Source of the DNA: Lepeophtheirus salmonis
Lineage: Eukaryota > Arthropoda > Copepoda > Siphonostomatoida > Caligidae
NCBI RefSeq assembly: GCF_016086655.4
Contig: NC_052135.2
Location: 50,393,671 to 50,457,670 of the forward strand
Length of the DNA stretch: 64,000 nt
Reading direction: 5' to 3'
Both the position numbers and the translations under genes were made by a program. Positions 1 through 10,914 of the stretch are shown in pieces. Under the pieces are notes generated by a model, which was given only the letters and a program-made list of their open reading frames with translations, was not told the DNA's origin and searched no databases. The first letter of the stretch is position 1, and every line of letters begins with the position of its first letter.

Positions 1-296
1 AAATATTTCTCTTTATTATATCACAGGTTCTAATATGTAATAAAAATAAGTTAATATATCGTTAAACAGTCACATCTAGTGTGACTAGTAATAAATTAGC
101 TATTACCTTTGTTAGGACCAGATGCTTTTCTCCTCAATAATCTTTCTTATTTAGACTATACCTACCTCATATATATTTTAAAAATATAATCTTTTCAACT
201 TTTGAAGTCATCAGTAGAGTAATAAATATCTGGCATTTTTAGAGGGCGAGTTTTTTTGTTGGGGGTAAGCAAGGTCTTCCAAGGCACAGTCGCATC

Positions 297-623
297 TTGA
301 TGTGGTCCCAGCACACTACTCTATGCCACCTTTGCGGCATTTGGTTTTTTGGCCGGCACACTTGTCGGCACTCTAAGAAGGAGATAGAAACAGATGTACA
401 GAGACACAGAGGCGCTCAGCGCAAGGATGAACACTTATTCAGCATGATTGGACGGTCTAACAAACCCCTTTCCTACAAAATAATAGTAGAAAATTTTGAA
501 AAAGTTGTTTTCGGATGCGCCATTCAAAAACATGGGCTTTGTTTTCACTTCCCAGATGGCGATCTAAGTAGTAGTGATGAAAGCGATATAGTTTTAAGTA
601 GTTTAATAAAATTTTGCCTTTAA
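297..623 (+). other. unrecognised ORF with Cys/His cluster
   Basis: This is a 108-codon open frame in a locally less AT-rich stretch. Residues about 10-24 read CHLCGIWFFGRHTCRH, a Cys/His arrangement that could be a remnant zinc-binding knuckle. A basic stretch and an acidic, serine-rich tail (DLSSSDESD) follow. I do not recognise the protein. There is no clear start context, and the stretch could be an exon remnant or part of a transposon accessory protein. The frame ends naturally at TAA. Confidence 0.2.
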
Positions 624-904
624 TTTGGTTCCACTTTTCAAATCGTTTAACCTTAACGTGTTTTTGTTTGCATGTATAAAAAAAAGATGCATAAAACTGA
701 CGGCTAATTGAAGCATTGTCGGGATATGGAATTGAGCCGATAAAAGTCCATGTCGGAACGGATGCTGGTTGAAATTAAAAGTATCTGCTGGAATTCCTTT
801 TTGGCAACTTGAAGAGTATTTTTTTTATCATCTATAGCTCTATCATTAATCTTTCATTCTGAAAGAAAGAATATACAAGTATAATCACGAGTGTATGGTC
901 ATAA

Positions 905-1165
905 GAATGACGGAGAGTAACACTGAAGAGCAGTTAGGGAGCTATAACAGTAAGTTCCTGTTGGACTCCGAGTAGAAGTGAGAATCGACCATGAAGAAAT
1001 TTCTGCCTGGGTCCTTGCTTAATACGTAGTGGGACTTGTGTTTATTTCCTATCATCTCATACCGGCTTGCATCTAATCAAATAAAACGTTGAGACAGCTG
1101 AGCGGCTCGCCTCTAAAACATTTTTCAAATTGTAAGGGTTATCATGTTAATCTTTTTTTTTGTTT
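905..1165 (-). repeat. family B dispersed repeat copy
   Basis: Read on the minus strand, this shares ordered blocks with the copies at 43.5-44.1 and 49.7-50.0 kb: ACAATTTGAAAAATGTTTT, then AACGTTTTATTTGATTAG, then AAATAAACACAAGTCCCACT, then CTTCTACTCGGAGTCCAAC. No open frame is kept across copies. It is a dispersed non-autonomous repeat of unknown class, named B here only for reference. Confidence 0.7.
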
Positions 1166-1169
1166 TTTG

Positions 1170-2040
1170 TTGTTGTTGTTTTTTTTGGGAGGGGGGTACA
1201 TGCTGAAAATTCTTATGATATGCAATCCTTATCATCAGTATACTATGAAAGTTAGTTGAAAATACAAGATAATTATTTATATGAAAATATGTATCGAAGG
1301 TAATAAGTTTTTCATAATACTGAGAAGATAAAAAACTTCCATTAACAGATAGGTAATTGGTAAGCTTAGAAAAAATACCAACTTTAGTTCATAGAGATCT
1401 TCAGTATTTATTATTTACAATTGTTCTGGTTTTAATAAAATATTGCTGTTTTTCCAGAAAAACAAAAAAGTGTGGTAAAACTTTTATGAGAAATCATTTT
1501 ATGTGATTCCAATTATAGGTATAGAGGAAAACCCATATCTATTCCTGTTTTTATATATAGTTTGATCAATTTTTTCTCATCTAATGTAATAAATCATTCA
1601 CAGATGGATCGATTTATCTCATTGGTAGACTTTGATAGTTAAATGTATAATAGAGTGGATCGAAAATTAGAATTTGAGAAATCCATGAAGGAGGGTATTG
1701 GAAAAATTGTAACACCGTGAAATACTATTCTTTGCCAAATTTGAGAACGATTGAACCTACTTTGGAGGCCCTGTAATTCCGTTAAAAATGACTTGTATTC
1801 TTACCCTACTATAATCATATGGTTCAAGTTTTATTCTTATTCATAAAAACTATTCCGTTCAAATATCATATTTTGTATTTTATATAAATTATTGTGCTTT
1901 TTCATCTTTATTTATCAACTGTTAAAAAATAGTGTTTCAATTTTGTATATTATCATATCTATTAATAATCATCAATACCTACGCATAGTCCTTTGAAGTC
2001 AGAACACTTTCTAATTCAATAAGTAGTAAGGTTGAGTGAT
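1170..2040. other. AT-rich stretch, nothing identified
   Basis: The stretch opens with a T-rich run containing GTT repeats followed by a short G run (about 1150-1196). The rest is AT-rich with no open frame above 60 codons and no repeat family I could match. Confidence 0.5.
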
Positions 2041-2044
2041 TAAG

Positions 2045-2459
2045 GCATAAACTATTTTCGTGCACCCAAAGCACTTGGATGTTTCCAGAACGACCGTCTA
2101 CGCATGAGATCTGTGGGGTTCACTACAGACTGTGGAAAGAGTCTTGAGAGGGTGGAGAGGTCACATTTGACACAACCAATGAAAGAGACCAATCTCCTTT
2201 GTTGGTAAACTCTTTAGAATGAGTATTTTTAGTTCTTTTAAACTCTATTATGACAGTTCCCCCCTTTACAGCCCTGATGCTAGTTCTCATAAATCCGTTT
2301 GAACTGCAGTGTCCTTCATTCAACCCCAAGATCCTGAAACCCACTTTCAGTAAGCACTGCGGCATAATGGGAAATGATTACATCCGCAAAGAGTGTCAGG
2401 CCTTCCTCCGACACCTTGAAGACATCGTTGCTGCTAAAGGCGGCTACATTAATGATTAA
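2045..2459 (+). pseudogene. internally deleted mariner-like transposase
   Basis: Two fragments of one Tc1/mariner transposase lie in order. At 2066-2104 the frame reads PKHLDVSRTTVYA and then a stop; this is the recognition helix of an N-terminal helix-turn-helix. At 2380-2459 a second frame reads YIRKECQAFLRHLEDIV and then AAKGGYIND with a stop, the usual C-terminus of the family. The catalytic domain is missing between them (a full transposase has about 340 residues, here about 130 could be coded). The same C-terminus occurs at 8.9 and 60.0 kb on the minus strand. The longer antisense frame at 2123-2365 is a shadow. Confidence 0.78.
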
Positions 2460-2514
2460 GAGAGCTCATACACATATATATTTATAGTATTATTCTGTTG
2501 GAATTCTATCGTTA

Positions 2515-2580
2515 ATTAATAAATTATATTATGTTGAAATATAAGATTGAAGGTGTTCAGATGTTAGTGGGCCACTCGGA
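2515..2580. repeat. right terminal repeat of the 2.0-kb mariner relic
   Basis: On the minus strand this reads CATCTGAACACCTTCAATC followed by ATTTCAACATAATATAATTT. It matches the ends next to the C-termini at 8.78 kb (AGCTGAACACTTTATATAT) and 59.88 kb (AATCTGAACACTTTGATTTT). The common CTGAACAC motif at the same distance from the stop codon marks it as the terminal inverted repeat of this mariner family. The matching left end was not found. Confidence 0.65.
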
Positions 2581-2689
2581 AAAAAATAGTAATAATACGT
2601 AAGGAGATCATGTTTTTACAATAATCCCCAAAAAAGAAATCAATGTTAAATAAAAATAAATATTTTAAAAATGTATTAAGTGTGTCCCA

Positions 2690-3195
2690 ATGAATCGTAA
2701 TTGAAACTTTGGAAAGGTTTCAATTACTTATTAAAGAATTTGCTGACTTTTTTCACAAAATCTCAACTACAAAAACGATATAAAAAGTTCTTGTGAAACA
2801 AGTTTCTTCATGAGACCAAGTACCACTGAGATGGAGGCATAAAGAAGTCGTGTGACAACGCTTCTTGGTGGGAGAATGAGCTATGAAGAGATATCTTACA
2901 TCGTCCGCTGCTCAAAAAGTTTTATTACCAAGATTAAAAAGCTTAAACACGACAGCAAAATCCTTGCGAAGAAGCTTGGAAGCCACAAAGCGAAAAACTC
3001 AATGGAGCTGCAAAAAACAACTATTCGAATTTATGACCTTAGTCAATGTGGCCTCCATCCTAACCAGACTGAAGCCTTTTTGACTATGGAATCTGGGCTG
3101 CCATCAAGAAGAAGGCCTGTACCACTTCCAGGGGTTCCCACAGGGAGTAAGCCGGAGGGTTTTAGCCTCATACACAAACGAATAAATTTTTGAAT
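2690..3195 (+). pseudogene. internally deleted Tc1/mariner transposase
   Basis: The frame from 2852 begins with a helix-turn-helix (GGRMSYEEISYIVRCSKSFI) followed by a lysine-rich stretch typical of Tc1/mariner DNA-binding domains. About 65 residues later a different frame (from about 3049) reads WPPS, then a PD pair, then FDYGIWAAIKKKAC, which is the block around the third catalytic aspartate (normally SPDxNPxDY). The central catalytic region with the first two aspartates is absent. A perfect 11-bp hairpin lies just upstream (2697-2707 with 2717-2727). Stops and frame changes make it non-functional. Confidence 0.78.
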
Positions 3196-3229
3196 TTCAC
3201 TAGAATTTTTTTTGGTCAGAGTGACAAAA

Positions 3230-3487
3230 TTTTATACGAAAATAGGTTTAACTTTTTTTAAAGATTTTTTCTCTTAAAAAGAAAGATCATTCGGCAAATT
3301 ATGCATCAGAGCAAAAAAAATTAATATTTGAAATTTTTTGAAAAATGTTGAATTTTTATAATTACTTATGGATTTAAAAAAAAAATTATAAAAATTTTAA
3401 TTTTTTGATTTTTTTCAAAAAAATTCCCAATGCTCTCCCCTCCAAAAAAAAAAAGTATATGTATATATAATCTTGCAGACACCCCTG
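3230..3487 (+). mobile_element. family F hAT-like end fragment
   Basis: A T/A-run-rich 250 bp ends in CCCCTCC, an A run, and then CTTGCAGACACCCCTG. The same order (T-rich, CCTCCCC or CCCCTCC, GCGGACRYCCCTG) ends the segments at 14.5 and 17.5 kb. CAGGGGTGTC-type ends are common in hAT transposons. No transposase is present, so this is a non-autonomous fragment. Confidence 0.5.
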
Positions 3488-3489
3488 AC

Positions 3490-4110
3490 TTCTGATATGA
3501 ATGTGGATGTCATGGATAAAGAGTAGCCTAAAATGTTGGCGAAATATGTGAAGAACCTCTAAAACCCCCTTCCTTGAGCTGATATTTTACGCAAATTATA
3601 CTTATAGCAATACACAACTTTTCTACATACCCCGATTTCAAAATACGAAAAATTTGATTAAACCTCCAGGAAACGACACACCCTAATGTGTAATCAACCA
3701 ATCAAATACCTACGTAACAATATATAAATCACTTAACTGCAGTCCCTGATAATATCATAACAGAGACATTATTTTTGATCTTTGTGACCTCTTTATTTGT
3801 TTATATTTTTGATTTGGACTATAAATAAAATAAAATAAAACCTTCAATATGCTTCCAACAGATTTTCTTTTGTATTTTTTTTTTCTTAAAGAATCAATAA
3901 TAAATCATGTAGCATGATGAAAATATTTTTTTTTTAAATTAATAATATTATCATATCTTTTTGAATTATTATCTTCATATTTTTCTTTATGATTTATAAA
4001 AAAATACATGTATAAATACTATTGAAAACGATAAATCTTTTACATTAATTCATCGCGTGTATTTGAAATGTCTCATATTGTAGAAGTACATATTATTATA
4101 TCGATAGATA
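3490..4110. other. AT-rich stretch, nothing identified
   Basis: No supported gene. Short A/T homopolymer runs dominate; no family match was found. Confidence 0.5.
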
Positions 4111-4113
4111 AGA

Positions 4114-4215
4114 TAATATGTGACCTGTCAACACAAAAACATGATGGAATATTTTTCCTTAAAATTGAATTGGTATACATTTGTATTCTTTGATGTTATA
4201 GATTAGTTTTTTTTT
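4114..4215 (+). mobile_element. family A end fragment
   Basis: This starts ATATGTGACCTGTCAACAC and continues through TTAAAATTGAATTGGTATAC and TTTGTATTCTTTGATGTTAT. It is the GCAAGCT-type end of family A (compare 6.9 and 22.5 kb). The other end is not present. Confidence 0.6.
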
Positions 4216-4379
4216 TCTAATTTTATAAGTCGTAACGGGTAAAACTGTAACTTTATTCAAAGGTAAAGTTGTCTTCTTTTTATTTATTTTAGTACATTTT
4301 CTTCTTTTGTGAATGACGGGAGAGGAGAAAGGAAAACAAAAGAAGAATTTCAGACCTGCTTCACGGGGGAACGGCTAAA

Positions 4380-4792
4380 AAGGGCAATACAAAGATTGTA
4401 GACGTGCGTCTAAAGACTGTTTACAATCCCAATAATGCCATCAACACTTTAGGATATCTTCTCAGTGAAATTAGAGTTAGTGGGCAACCCCGAAATAGAG
4501 ATGCTAACATTTGAGCCAGATTGAAGGTTAAAAAAAAGTATGACCTAACCATTTCAATGTGGGGACAATTAAGAAGACTGTAAATGAAAACATATGCCTG
4601 AATAGCTTTTTTAAATTCTACCGATACCTTATAGCATTATCATCGGTAAGAAAAAGGAATGAAAGAGTATGGAAAATTGTCGTCGAAAGGGAGTCCAATT
4701 CTTCTCCTCTCCAAAATTTGGATACCCTCAATACAGACATTACTTTAAATTTAGAACAAATTTCCTGGGGAAAGTATCAAGAAGAATTTTAG
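4380..4792 (+). pseudogene. N-terminal fragment of a Tc1/mariner transposase
   Basis: One frame (about 4383-4563) reads IVDVRLKTVYN, then SGQPRNRDANI, a stop, and ARLKVKKKYDLTISM. This follows the Tc1/mariner pattern of a first helix-turn-helix, a GRPR-like linker and the start of the second DNA-binding lobe. A second frame (4559-4792) continues NVGTIKKTVNENICLNSFF and LSSVRKRNERVWKIV, resembling the second HTH and the LTEAxKxKRLERAKKLL segment before the catalytic domain. No catalytic aspartate block follows. Assignment rests on motif order only. Confidence 0.6.
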
Positions 4793-4795
4793 TAA

Positions 4796-5115
4796 TTTTC
4801 TCCTTGGTATCGAGGCATTTATCACTTTGGTGATAAGTCATATAAAGTAAAAAAGCTGTTAAATTTAATTAACTTTGTCTTATATTTTATAAGTTTTTTA
4901 AACTACAAACTGAAAAATTTCGAAAAAGCTCATTTATTTGAATACATATAGATTTTGTCACATGTCCCTTAATTATTATGACATTTTTTAATGATGTCAG
5001 TTGTAAAAAGTATTTGAATGCATCTAAAATAATCAGTTACAATAATAACATCTATTTTTGAATTCTAATTATAATTGTTTTTCATTATCCAATCAAAGTT
5101 ACTAACAATATTAAT
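4796..5115. other. AT-rich stretch, nothing identified
   Basis: No open frame or repeat match was seen in this 320 bp. Confidence 0.5.
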
Positions 5116-5116
5116 A

Positions 5117-5466
5117 GTGTCGTTTGTCAACACAAAAACAAACAAAAAAGATTTTTCATAATCTTGAGTAAAGATTATTAAATATTCTTTGATGAATTAT
5201 CTTATATTTCCAATAACAAATTATTATTAGACTAAACTATTTGAATCAAAGTAAGTTGCACTTCAAGTAACTAATATCAATTGGTGCAATAAAAGAGTTA
5301 TAAATTGATTAATTTTATTTGAAAATGTGTATATGGGGACCAAACTAATCTCTTCATGTTTGAAATGAAAGTTTCTTAATTTTAATTATTAGTAAAAAAT
5401 GGTTGGAGAATTCTTTTTTTCTTGATCTTTATTTAATATTATTTTCGTGTTAATTTATCACATATA
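5117..5466. mobile_element. family A element, complete
   Basis: The left end reads CGTTTGTCAACACAAAAAC. The right end, on the minus strand, reads ATATGTGATAAATTAACACG and then AAAGATCAAGAAAAA. Length is about 350 bp and there is no coding capacity. The two ends are inverted relative to one another and correspond to the two end types of the copies at 10.5, 19.9 and 26.2 kb. Confidence 0.65.
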
Positions 5467-5469
5467 GAA

Positions 5470-6895
5470 TACATAAAACAAAATTATTGTTCAGCATATT
5501 CCAATATATAAATGATTTATTAGGTTTTGAAACTATTAAATCAAGTCTCAAAATATGTTATTTTATTTTGAAGAGAAGATTCGATTTAAATTCCTTTTGT
5601 CAAATAATTAAGAACTTAGGTTAGCAGTAAATAGAAAAAACACACCTTCAGGGATGTTATTTTTAAGTTAGATAATGAATAATTCAATGACATGTCGCTT
5701 GTCTGTTAACATGGAAACTTTAAATATTTAATCAAATATTAATTATTTATGGAGAGGTAGATTTTAATGAATCTAATGCAATCGTTTTATGATTTTATTT
5801 TTCTATAAAAGGCCTATAAAAAACCATATTTTTAATTGTTTTATTATTCCCTTTTGTATTTTAATTATAACAAGTTGGCATATTTTTTCCCTCAACGTAA
5901 ACTAATTTAAGCACAAAAGCTTTATAGTTTTCATATTGCCTAAAAAAATAAATTGTAAAAATTTCAAATCCAAAGTTTTTTTATAATTAACTTGGTAAAT
6001 TACTATTAAACTGACAAACATTGGAAATAAACATTCAAACTGCACTTACTCAAAAAATTACTGCTAAATATTTTTGATTTATTAATTTTTTTGAATTCTT
6101 GAAAAAAAGTATTTCAAATGGTATATCTCACGTCTCTAAAAAAATTGTAACTCAAATATCATCTGCAAAAGCGAGTAAAAAGTAATACCAGATAATGTGT
6201 TTGTTTGTTGTTGCAAAATTATATACAGTTGACATTTCTAGTCTTCATCTAATTCTATTTTTCAAAATCGATTAATAAATTATAATGGTAAATCCTTTAG
6301 AAATGCTGACGTAAGCACTAAAAGATTACTTTTCCAAAGTTTATATATAAATAATACGATAGGTTCTAATTTGAAATGGCATATTGCAGCCTCATAAAGT
6401 CGAATTAATCAAATCAAGAATCTAGACCAAGTCCACGTACCGTATGTTCTATGTCAAATATCTTTCATGTGCTTCTATAGATTAATAGTAGTTTGAAGAA
6501 AAAAATTATATTTGTATTATCCTCAATCTGTCCTCTTTTTCATCCAATCCTGCTCTTATGTTGACATGTAACCCATGAACATTGATATATTATATACTTA
6601 AGGGATTTCCTTTCATTATAAAAAGTAAAAGATTTATTCTTTACATGTAAAATAAAGAAATAGGGTCATGGATGTTTTACATTAAAACATTTCTTTTAAA
6701 AAAGTTGAAAGGTCAGCCATTTATAAGTTTTTAATTTTCTCAATACATCATCGTGTGTCTTCAATACCTTCATAATTAATTAAAGAATAAACTATGAAGA
6801 AGAGGATAAATAAATTAAATTGAAAGTAATATGTAACTGTATAATGTGTTCATTTCATTTGTGTATGAAAGAATGATCTGATTTGATGAGGTTTA
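5470..6895. other. AT-rich stretch, nothing identified
   Basis: About 1.4 kb with no open frame above 60 codons and no recognisable transposon end. A weak GTCTGTTAACATGG at 5702 recalls a family A end but is too short to call. Confidence 0.5.
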
Positions 6896-6896
6896 A

Positions 6897-7310
6897 TATA
6901 TATGGTCTGTTGACACAAAAGCAAGCTGGAATAGTACTTTGCAAAATTGAATGTGGATTATGTTTGTATTTTTTGGCAAATTATTAACGATTTATTGTAT
7001 TTGACCCTTTGTGTGTTTCGCAAATTACTTTTAATGTAGCCAAAATTGTTCTTCACAATAAAAAAAATGACAATTTGACATAATTTATTTAAAATGAGCC
7101 ATATCGGGACAATTATAGGTCTCTAGAAACTAATAAAGGTTCTTCATTATACCTACAATTCTTTGTTATCTTAAGTCATCCAACATTTATATAATTGACA
7201 AAAATATGTTTATGAAATATTGGTCTTTATATATAAAGTAAAAAAAATCAAGATTTTTTCGAATGTTTTGATTTTTGTTCAATATTATTTTTACAACATT
7301 GATTGTAGAC
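6897..7310. mobile_element. family A element, degraded
   Basis: The left end reads GGTCTGTTGACACAAAAGC, then AAGCTGGAATAGTACTTTG. The right part (7260-7290), on the minus strand, reads AATATTGAACAAAAATCAAA, matching the copy at 10.55 kb. The interior contains the shared ATGAGCCATATCGGGAC block. The outermost right end is decayed. Confidence 0.6.
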
Positions 7311-7412
7311 ATTTTTATATATTGTCAGTTATAAAAAAATTGAGTATTGTAAGTTCCAGCCACTGACATCCAACTTCAAAACTCTTCCAAAAAAGTTATG
7401 ATAAAAATTCAA

Positions 7413-7690
7413 CAGCTAAAATGACGTAGTTACTGTCTACGTTATTTCAGCTGTTGTAGTTACAATAAAAGAGAGATAAGGACCGGTCCTAAAACTGATA
7501 CATTTGATTAAGACCAGTCTGATAGGATTGCATTCCTTTTAGTTTTTTTAGAACGATTAAAATCTACATATACTTAAGCAATGAAACTTCATCTCACCAA
7601 TTAAAGGAATAGCTGAAATGACATAGTTACTATTTACGTAATTTCAGCTGTTGTAGTTAGCATAAAAGACAGATAAAGACAGGTCTTAGG
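7413..7690. repeat. duplicated hairpin block with family C sequence
   Basis: Two near-identical blocks lie 198 bp apart. Each is a stem-loop (7413-7452 and 7611-7649) with arms AGCTGAAATGACRTA and TACGTWATTTCAGCT, followed by GTTGTAGTTA, then ATAAAAGASAGATAARGAC and a GGTCYTARGAC tail. The first tail carries GGACCGGTCCTAA, typical of family C. The inverted arms suggest element termini or a foldback element. Confidence 0.65.
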
Positions 7691-7699
7691 ACAGACAAA

Positions 7700-8760
7700 T
7701 TTAATTAATTAATTATAAGTAAGCATTATAGTCTAGTCAATCTGAGCTAGGAATTGTCTTTGAAGTCCATAGACATTGAGTATATTTATTTCTCTAGGAA
7801 TGGTCGAAACGCAAACATCACTTAATTTATACAATAAAGTTTGACATTTCTCTTTCTTTAATTGTGACGATCTATTTTGGTTACTTGAAGTAGAACTTTT
7901 CAATTGAATATATCAAATTCTAATAATTTAATACAAACAATTGAGTTCAATAAATTAATTTATCCCTAGTGCGTTGTCCATTAAGTACTGTCGTTTCATT
8001 AGTTTTTTAGACACATCCAACACTTGATTGGTACAACTTCAACTGAGCCAATAGAGGAACATATTTAAAACAAATTGTGTCCAGAGAAATGAGAAACACT
8101 AGGTCATTTGGTACAAAAAGAAAAAAGGTTAAGTGTTATTCCTCAAAATGTAAGATTGTATTTTATACAAGCCTCGCTCAAACGTACATATGGTACTTTA
8201 ATTTAAATTTAAATTTATTTTGACATTGACGAAATTATTGTCATGACGTTATAATGTTGTACATAAAGTTTATACCTAGTAGTATATGTATGTTATAATC
8301 ACAATAGAACATTCTATTATGTTCTAAGACGTTTTTTACTACATACTTTTAATCTATTCATACTGTATGTGTGGTAGCAGATATGAACAATGGTTTTGTA
8401 ATAGTAAATGTATCCTTGATATATATATGTGTGTATATAGGGTATAAATACATAATATTTCAATTTCATGCTCATTATGAAATGCTTACTTAGCTCTAAT
8501 GATTCTGCAGATTTTTTTGGATTTTGTTTATTTTTATTTATGTACCTGATACAACTTTGGTACCACCTAATGTTATGAATAAGTACTATGCATATACATA
8601 AAGGCGCGGCAACATAACTTCTTATCTATAATGAGTGACAATTCATTTTCTTACATACATAAAATATTTTTTTAAGTACATTTTCTCATTATGCAATTTG
8701 CAAATTTCTTTGAACACAAATAATTTCATAGCAAATTATGCTAAAATTGTTCTATTAGAT
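7700..8760. other. AT-rich stretch, nothing identified
   Basis: No gene or known repeat was recognised. Short ATATAT and TTTAAATTTAAATTTA runs occur near 8200 and 8425. Confidence 0.5.
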
Positions 8761-8774
8761 CCAAAGTATCGAGT

Positions 8775-8835
8775 TGTCTATTAAAAGCTGAACACTTTAT
8801 ATATTTAACTTCAACAAAATATAATTTATTAAGCA
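8775..8835. repeat. terminal repeat of the 8.9-kb mariner relic
   Basis: The sequence AAAAGCTGAACACTTTATAT, then AACTTCAACAAAATATAATT, matches the right end at 2515-2570 in reverse complement and the end at 59.87 kb in the same orientation. It lies directly downstream of the transposase C-terminus on the minus strand, as a 3' terminal repeat should. Confidence 0.65.
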
Positions 8836-8893
8836 ACTATATATGTAATTGCAACTAAATAAATACGATAAATAGATGTGTGTGTGAGCTCTT

Positions 8894-9125
8894 TTAATCA
8901 TTAATGTAACAGCCCTTAGCAGCTATGATTGCTTCTAGGCGGCGGAAGGTCTGACATCCACTGTGGATGTCGTCCTTTATCATGGCTTCGCAATTTGCTG
9001 ACTGACAGTGGCATTGAGGGCCTCAGTGTTTGGAAGAAAGGCACTGCAGGCCTTCCCCAGGAGATTTATCCAAAAGGTGTAGTTGAAGAGGAAGGTATCA
9101 GGGATGTAGGGGACGATTTTGTAAT
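8894..9125 (-). pseudogene. C-terminal fragment of a mariner-like transposase
   Basis: Minus strand. One frame reads PDTFLFNYTFWINLLGKACS and then PNTEALNATVSQQIAKP before two stops. PDTFLFNY stands in place of SPDxNPxDY and the helix after it is typical of the mariner C-terminal domain. After a frame change it reads IHSGCQTFRRLEAIIAAKG and CYIND with a natural stop. The aspartate of the DY pair has become asparagine. The 87-codon plus-strand frame here is an antisense shadow. It belongs with the relics at 2.0 and 60.0 kb. Confidence 0.85.
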
Positions 9126-9239
9126 TAATTGTTCCTGCTTTAATATTTCGAAATATCCATTTATTTCAATCACTCAGCCTTTTAATTATTGAATTAGTAA
9201 TTGTTTATATTTCAACGGAACACCTGGTACTGCAAGGCT

Positions 9240-9985
9240 CTAAATTAGTACGGTTTGTTCGAATTATGTAATTGAAACCGTATGTATTTTGGAAACAAAC
9301 GTGTTAAGCCATTTTTAAAAGTGCCAACAACTACTAATTTAATTATCTAACCACTTTCTATTGATAAAAGAATGATTTTGCATCTTTTTCATACGATCAC
9401 TATCCCTCTAAAACATTTGAAAGAAAAGTAATTTAAAGAGAAACAAAAAATATAAAGATCACCGTTTATTAAAATACCAAAGTTTGGTTATTAGGTGTAT
9501 GGACAATGTGAATAATTTTGAATAACTATGATAAACACTACAGGGATCAGGAACATAAATTTATTCTTATAATGCGTGGCAATCACCCTTTACATAGCTT
9601 CGATTCATGGTCACCCTTAGAAAAGGAAAGACGTATTGTTAATGCGGACTTCAAAGAAATTCTTAGGTCGGATAATACTATAATAAGTGTTCTGTCGGGC
9701 TCTTTTTATTCATTCAATTCTCATATTAAGATAGGTAATATCGGTCATAAGAAGAATCCGTTATTATAACCGGTCCGTGGACTATTTTCAAACGAAATGT
9801 CGATGATTTATTAAGGGTAACAAGAAATATAAAATATGTATTAAGAGCATTGCACATATCTTGCAAAAAATGTCCCTGTTTTCAATATTATGGAGTATAA
9901 TACGAATATATTACATTTAGAGCTGGCCATATAATATATTCAGTCATATAAAGGTATAATTAAAAAAGGGACGTCACCAGGAACA
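9240..9985. other. AT-rich stretch with one unrecognised ORF
   Basis: The only notable frame is 9518-9769 (+), 83 codons, starting MNNYDKHYRDQEHKFILIMR and ending in a basic tail. I do not recognise it. It has no detectable domain and may be chance. Confidence 0.3.
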
Positions 9986-9989
9986 ATTT

Positions 9990-10400
9990 TACCTTCTTTA
10001 AGGACCGTTAAATTGGAGTAGACTGCAGTCCTCAGACGGACACAATACTAACTATAATGTTTACTTTTATGTATTAACCAGTGTTGAATCAGTCCTAGTC
10101 CAATCAACAGTCTCAAAGACCAATTAGTCTGTCTTTCAGTCCTTCGTTCCTACTATTATTTTTATAGTTTATCATCGATTGTCTTCAAACTCGGCGAATG
10201 ATAGGTTTGTGACTTAAGATTCCTCATGTAAAGTTTTTTTAATTAATTTTAAACAAAACGAACGAGAAGGAGTAAATTGGAACACAAAAGATTGAAATTT
10301 TTGAGCCATCAACATATTTAGGATAAATTTCAAGGACTGAAAATTAAAGACCGGTCCTAAGACTTGAATGGACGGTTCCGAATATATAAGGACCTACATA
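9990..10400. repeat. family C repeat, fragmented
   Basis: Pieces of the family C vocabulary recur here: AAGGACCGTTAAATTGGAG, TAGACTGCAGTCCTCAGAC, AGTCCTAGTCCAATC and, at 10,346, AAGACCGGTCCTAAGACTTG. The order resembles the fuller copy at 43.6-43.86 kb but is more diverged. Confidence 0.5.
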
Positions 10401-10539
10401 TAACTACATCTTTTGGCTATGAATGTTTTGTTAGTTTAATTTTTACTCAGAAACAAACTAGTGAAGTTTTCCTTGTTTTTATATTGTTTATAAACATGGA
10501 TTATCTTCTATGTATTATTTGGAAAGATTGAGTACTTTT

Positions 10540-10912
10540 ATATGTGGTGTGTCAACATAAAAGAATATTGAACAAAAATCAAGAAAAAACAAAAATCCTG
10601 ATATATATGTACGTACAATCAAATACTTCATATGTATACTTGGCCCTATGATAGGCTTTGTAGGATGAGTTAAGGTACCCAAGAATTGTAGCTATAGCTT
10701 AGAAACTTTATTTGATTTATGAGTCCTACATTTACCCTTTCAAATAAAATATGATAACTTCTCAATTGTTTTATATTTTGGCTAAGTTAAGTGTAATTAA
10801 CGACGCTTGAAAATGATGAACAAGAATTATTAGTTAATAGAAAAGTACATCATCCGCAATTAATATTGATAAACATCTTTCAACCTTGCTTTTGTGTGGA
10901 CGAGCCACATAT
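10540..10912. mobile_element. family A element, complete, 373 bp
   Basis: This is the best-defined copy. The left end reads ATATGTGGTGTGTCAACATA. The right end, on the minus strand, reads ATATGTGGCTCGTCCACACA, so the outer 24 bp are an imperfect inverted repeat. Subterminal blocks differ: AATATTGAACAAAAATCAAG on the left and AAAGCAAGGTTGAAAG on the right (minus strand). The interior (TTTATTTGATTTATGAGTCC, then a TTTGGCTAAGTTAAGTG block) is shared with the copies at 23-24 and 35 kb. There is no coding capacity; it fits a miniature inverted-repeat element. Confidence 0.8.
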
Positions 10913-10914
10913 CT

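Noticed and set aside
8929..9192. 87-codon plus-strand ORF
   Set aside because: Antisense shadow of the minus-strand mariner relic.
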